Assembly (NCBI GenBank): GCA_020624805.1
Contig: JAHKVW010000041.1
Location: forward strand, 1 to 39,664
Direction: 5' to 3'
DNA length: 39,664 bases
Origin: a bacterium
GTDB lineage: Bacteria > Bacillota > Clostridia > Oscillospirales > Acutalibacteraceae
Every line of letters starts with the position of its first letter. Positions within the stretch are counted from its first letter, which is position 1. This document shows, in pieces, positions 37,881 through 39,664 of the stretch. Both the position numbers and the translations under genes were made by a program. The notes under the pieces are model-generated. The model was not told the DNA's origin, did no database searches, and worked only from the letters and a program-made list of their open reading frames with translations.

Positions 37881-38395
37881 TCCGCATCCTCCTGTTTCGA
37901 TTCTTCTTCCTGTTCCTGCAGATCCTTGCTTTGGATGCCGTTGCCGGCAAGCGCTTCTTCCGTCAATACGCTCAGGGTGCCGTTCGGCTCAATGATCCCC
38001 CAGCGCACGGTGCTTTCATCGGCGATATCCTTTTCGCGCAGGAGCGAATAGACGTCCTCGCGGCTGATCCGCAGTTTTCTCAGCTGAGAATCGATCATCT
38101 GTCCGTCCTTGATGATGACGATCGGATGACCGCAGATCAGGGAGCGGAATCGCTTGCTTTTCATCATCAGCAGTGAGACCAGCAGTTCGATCGCCACGAT
38201 CATCATGATCGGAACCAGCGAATTGAGCAGCGGTCGTTCGGCATTCTCGAGCGGGAGTGAGGCGACCTCGGAGATGATCAGGGTGATCACCAGCTCCGAG
38301 GTCTGCATATCGCTGACCTGACGCTTACCCATCAGGCGCACGGCGGCTGTGACGATGATGTAGATCAGGATCGTCCGTATCAGTAATGTGAGCAA
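37877..38395 (-). CDS. DUF421 (YetF-like) membrane protein
   Basis: A 172-residue protein with three N-terminal helices (LLIRTILIYIIVTAAVRLMG, LVITLIISEVAS, LVPIMMIVAIELLVSLLMM) and the C-terminal cytosolic YetF-type domain with IVIIKDGQMIDSQLRKLRISREDVYSLLRE (landmark). Members are common in endospore formers; no biochemical role is established. The start codon is TTG at 38395, with GGAGG eight bases upstream; no ATG fits. It overlaps the DUF4363 gene by four bases. Confidence 0.87.
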   Translation of the reverse strand: MLTLLIRTILIYIIVTAAVRLMGKRQVSDMQTSELVITLIISEVASLPLENAERPLLNSLVPIMMIVAIELLVSLLMMKSKRFRSLICGHPIVIIKDGQMIDSQLRKLRISREDVYSLLREKDIADESTVRWGIIEPNGTLSVLTEEALAGNGIQSKDLQEQEEESKQEDAE

Positions 38396-38470
38396 AATCT
38401 TCGCCTCCTGTTTCTCTCTTTATTATGTGAAAATGCAACAAAAAAATGTATGCAAATTCTGCATAGATTA

Positions 38471-38498
38471 TTGCATATTTCTTTCAAAGGATTATAAT
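38471..38498 (+). promoter_or_regulatory. Probable promoter of hprK
   Basis: TTGCAT (38471-38476), 16-base spacer, TATAAT (38493-38498). A second TATAAT at 38514-38519 lacks a clear -35. The leader is about 80 bases. Confidence 0.6.
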
Positions 38499-38596
38499 TA
38501 TTGGGTAGGGGAGTATAATATACAATGTATATGTGGAATTTTATGCGGCGTTGATGACGTCCGTTTATCATAGTTTTTTGAGAAAGAAGGTCTATT

Positions 38597-39562
38597 ATGA
38601 GCAGCCCGTATTCCGTAACATTAAAAAGACTGATCGACGAGATCGGTCTGTCCAGCTATTATATGCCCGTGGATCCCGAGGAGGTTCTCATCACCGTTAC
38701 CGACGTGGATCGTCCCGGTCTGGAGCTGGTAGGACACCTCAAATACTATGACAACCGATATCTGATCGCCTTCGGACAGACGGAGATGTCGTTCCTAGAA
38801 ATGGAGAATATGCAGACACAGCTCGAACAGCTTGAGCCGATCATCAGCCAAAAGCCGCCCGCGATGATCATCGCGCGCGATATCGAACCGCTCGAGTCGA
38901 TGTTGGAGCTGGCGCGTAAATACATGGTGCCGATCCTCACGACCGCTGATACCACCTCCGAAGTGGACGCGGCGATCGTATCCTTCCTGAATGTGGAGCT
39001 GGCACAGCGCATCACCCGCCACGGCGTACTGGTCGAGGTGTACGGCGAAGGTATTTTGCTGATCGGTGACAGCGGCGTCGGTAAGTCCGAGACCGCGATC
39101 GAGCTGATCAAGCGCGGACATCGTCTGATCGCCGACGACGCGGTGGAGATCAAGCGCGTTTCCAAAAAATCGCTGATCGGATCCTCACCTGCCAACATCC
39201 GCCATTTTATCGAGCTGCGCGGTATCGGTATCATCAACGCCCGCCGCATCTTCGGTATCGGCGCGGTCAAGGTCAGCGAGAAGATCGATCTGGTCATCAA
39301 CCTCGAGCTCTGGAACAGCAAGAAGGTCTATGACCGCATGGGCATGGACAACGAGTATATGGAGATCCTCGGCATCGAGATCCCCGTCGTCACCATCCCC
39401 GTCAAGCCCGGCCGTAACCTCGCGGTTATCATCGAGGTCGCCGCGATGAACCATCGCCAGAAGAAGATGGGCTACAACGGTGCTCAGGAGCTTTTGCAGA
39501 ACCTCGGCATGGACATCAGCCCCGAGGACATCGGTAAGAAGAAGATCGACACGAACTGGTGA
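38597..39562 (+). CDS. hprK: HPr kinase/phosphorylase
   Basis: A 321-residue bifunctional enzyme that phosphorylates HPr on Ser46 when glycolytic intermediates are high and removes the phosphate when they are low, which drives CcpA-dependent catabolite control. The N-terminal regulatory domain occupies 1-130. The C-terminal kinase domain has HGVLVEVYGEGILLIGDSGVGKSETAIEL with the P-loop GDSGVGKS at about 156-163, the HPrK signature ELRGIGIINARRIFG, and PVKPGRNLAVIIEVAAMNHR. Length and motifs are normal. In many Firmicutes it is followed by murB-rapZ-whiA; here the next 100 bases carry tandem hairpins instead. The start follows AGAAGGTCT. Confidence 0.96.
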   Translation: MSSPYSVTLKRLIDEIGLSSYYMPVDPEEVLITVTDVDRPGLELVGHLKYYDNRYLIAFGQTEMSFLEMENMQTQLEQLEPIISQKPPAMIIARDIEPLESMLELARKYMVPILTTADTTSEVDAAIVSFLNVELAQRITRHGVLVEVYGEGILLIGDSGVGKSETAIELIKRGHRLIADDAVEIKRVSKKSLIGSSPANIRHFIELRGIGIINARRIFGIGAVKVSEKIDLVINLELWNSKKVYDRMGMDNEYMEILGIEIPVVTIPVKPGRNLAVIIEVAAMNHRQKKMGYNGAQELLQNLGMDISPEDIGKKKIDTNW

Positions 39563-39664
39563 GGTGCTGTCCAAGAAATGGAGCCGCAGGCGAACATTGA
39601 TTGGTTAACAGCACCCATGCAAGGCTCTCCCAAGAAGCGGAGCTGTAGGCGAACGCTGATTGGC
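39563..39664 (+). ncRNA. Two tandem hairpins with a conserved core and compensatory changes
   Basis: Copy 1 has an outer stem GGTGCTGT / ACAGCACC (39563-39570, 39608-39615), then CCAAGAAATG (39571-39580) facing CATTGATTGG (39595-39604), which pairs with a tandem G-A step, then GA-GCC-GCA-GGC-GAA at the tip. Copy 2, 59 bases on, has CCAAGAAGCG (39630-39639) facing CGCTGATTGG (39654-39663) and tip GA-GCT-GTA-GGC-GAA; its outer left arm GGCTCTCC starts at 39623 and the partner lies beyond the window. Two base pairs differ by paired changes (A-T to G-C and T-A to C-G), supporting a conserved RNA fold. Confidence 0.55.

Overview
This window looks like a chromosome segment from a Gram-positive, spore-forming anaerobe of the Clostridia, most likely a Ruminococcus-like member of the Oscillospiraceae. 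Signs of this are the type I dockerin beside a starch-binding protein and a secreted GH13 amylase, the SipL and SpoIVA spore-coat genes, bifunctional AdhE, reverse-type rubrerythrin, HPr kinase and strong AGGAGG ribosome sites. The placement is inferred from gene content only. I see no tRNA, rRNA, CRISPR array, phage or intact insertion sequence.

Layout. 1-1761: 3' end of glyA, then rarA. 2032-6214: a two-gene secreted starch unit (dockerin plus starch-binding protein, then alpha-amylase). 6215-6702: a gene-free tandem-repeat region ending in a near-consensus promoter for aspS. 6703-11708: aspS followed by gatC-gatA-gatB, the likely pathway for Asn-tRNA and/or Gln-tRNA formation. 11906-13432: a PrsW-like membrane protease with a repetitive tail. 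13520-20546, minus strand: hotdog thioesterase, phosphotransferase, adhE with a long structured leader and a Rex-like operator, small membrane proteins, gene remnants and rubrerythrin. 20727-25361, mostly plus: amidase, LUD protein, rRNA methyltransferases and small membrane or zinc-ribbon proteins. 25478-28546: sipL and spoIVA, each behind a good sigma-E promoter match. 29038-32503: OadG/OadB pair, then a CpsC/CpsD-like tyrosine-kinase module. 33220-39562: aminotransferase, secD-secF, a DUF4363/DUF421 pair on the minus strand, and hprK.

Intergenic space is rich in short palindromic repeats of at least three families. One copy appears to have gone in frame into the coding sequence of ksgA, adding about 33 residues just before the SAM-binding motif. 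Other notable non-coding items are a 276-bp structured element with 17-bp terminal inverted repeats after spoIVA, a 170-bp inverted-repeat-bounded element that forms nearly the whole adhE leader, and at the window end two tandem hairpins with compensatory base changes that suggest an undescribed structured RNA downstream of hprK.

Working together: the starch genes feed fermentation; AdhE, under probable NADH/Rex control, disposes of reductant; HPr kinase links sugar status to carbon regulation; SipL and SpoIVA build the spore-coat base; SecDF supports export of the secreted enzymes.
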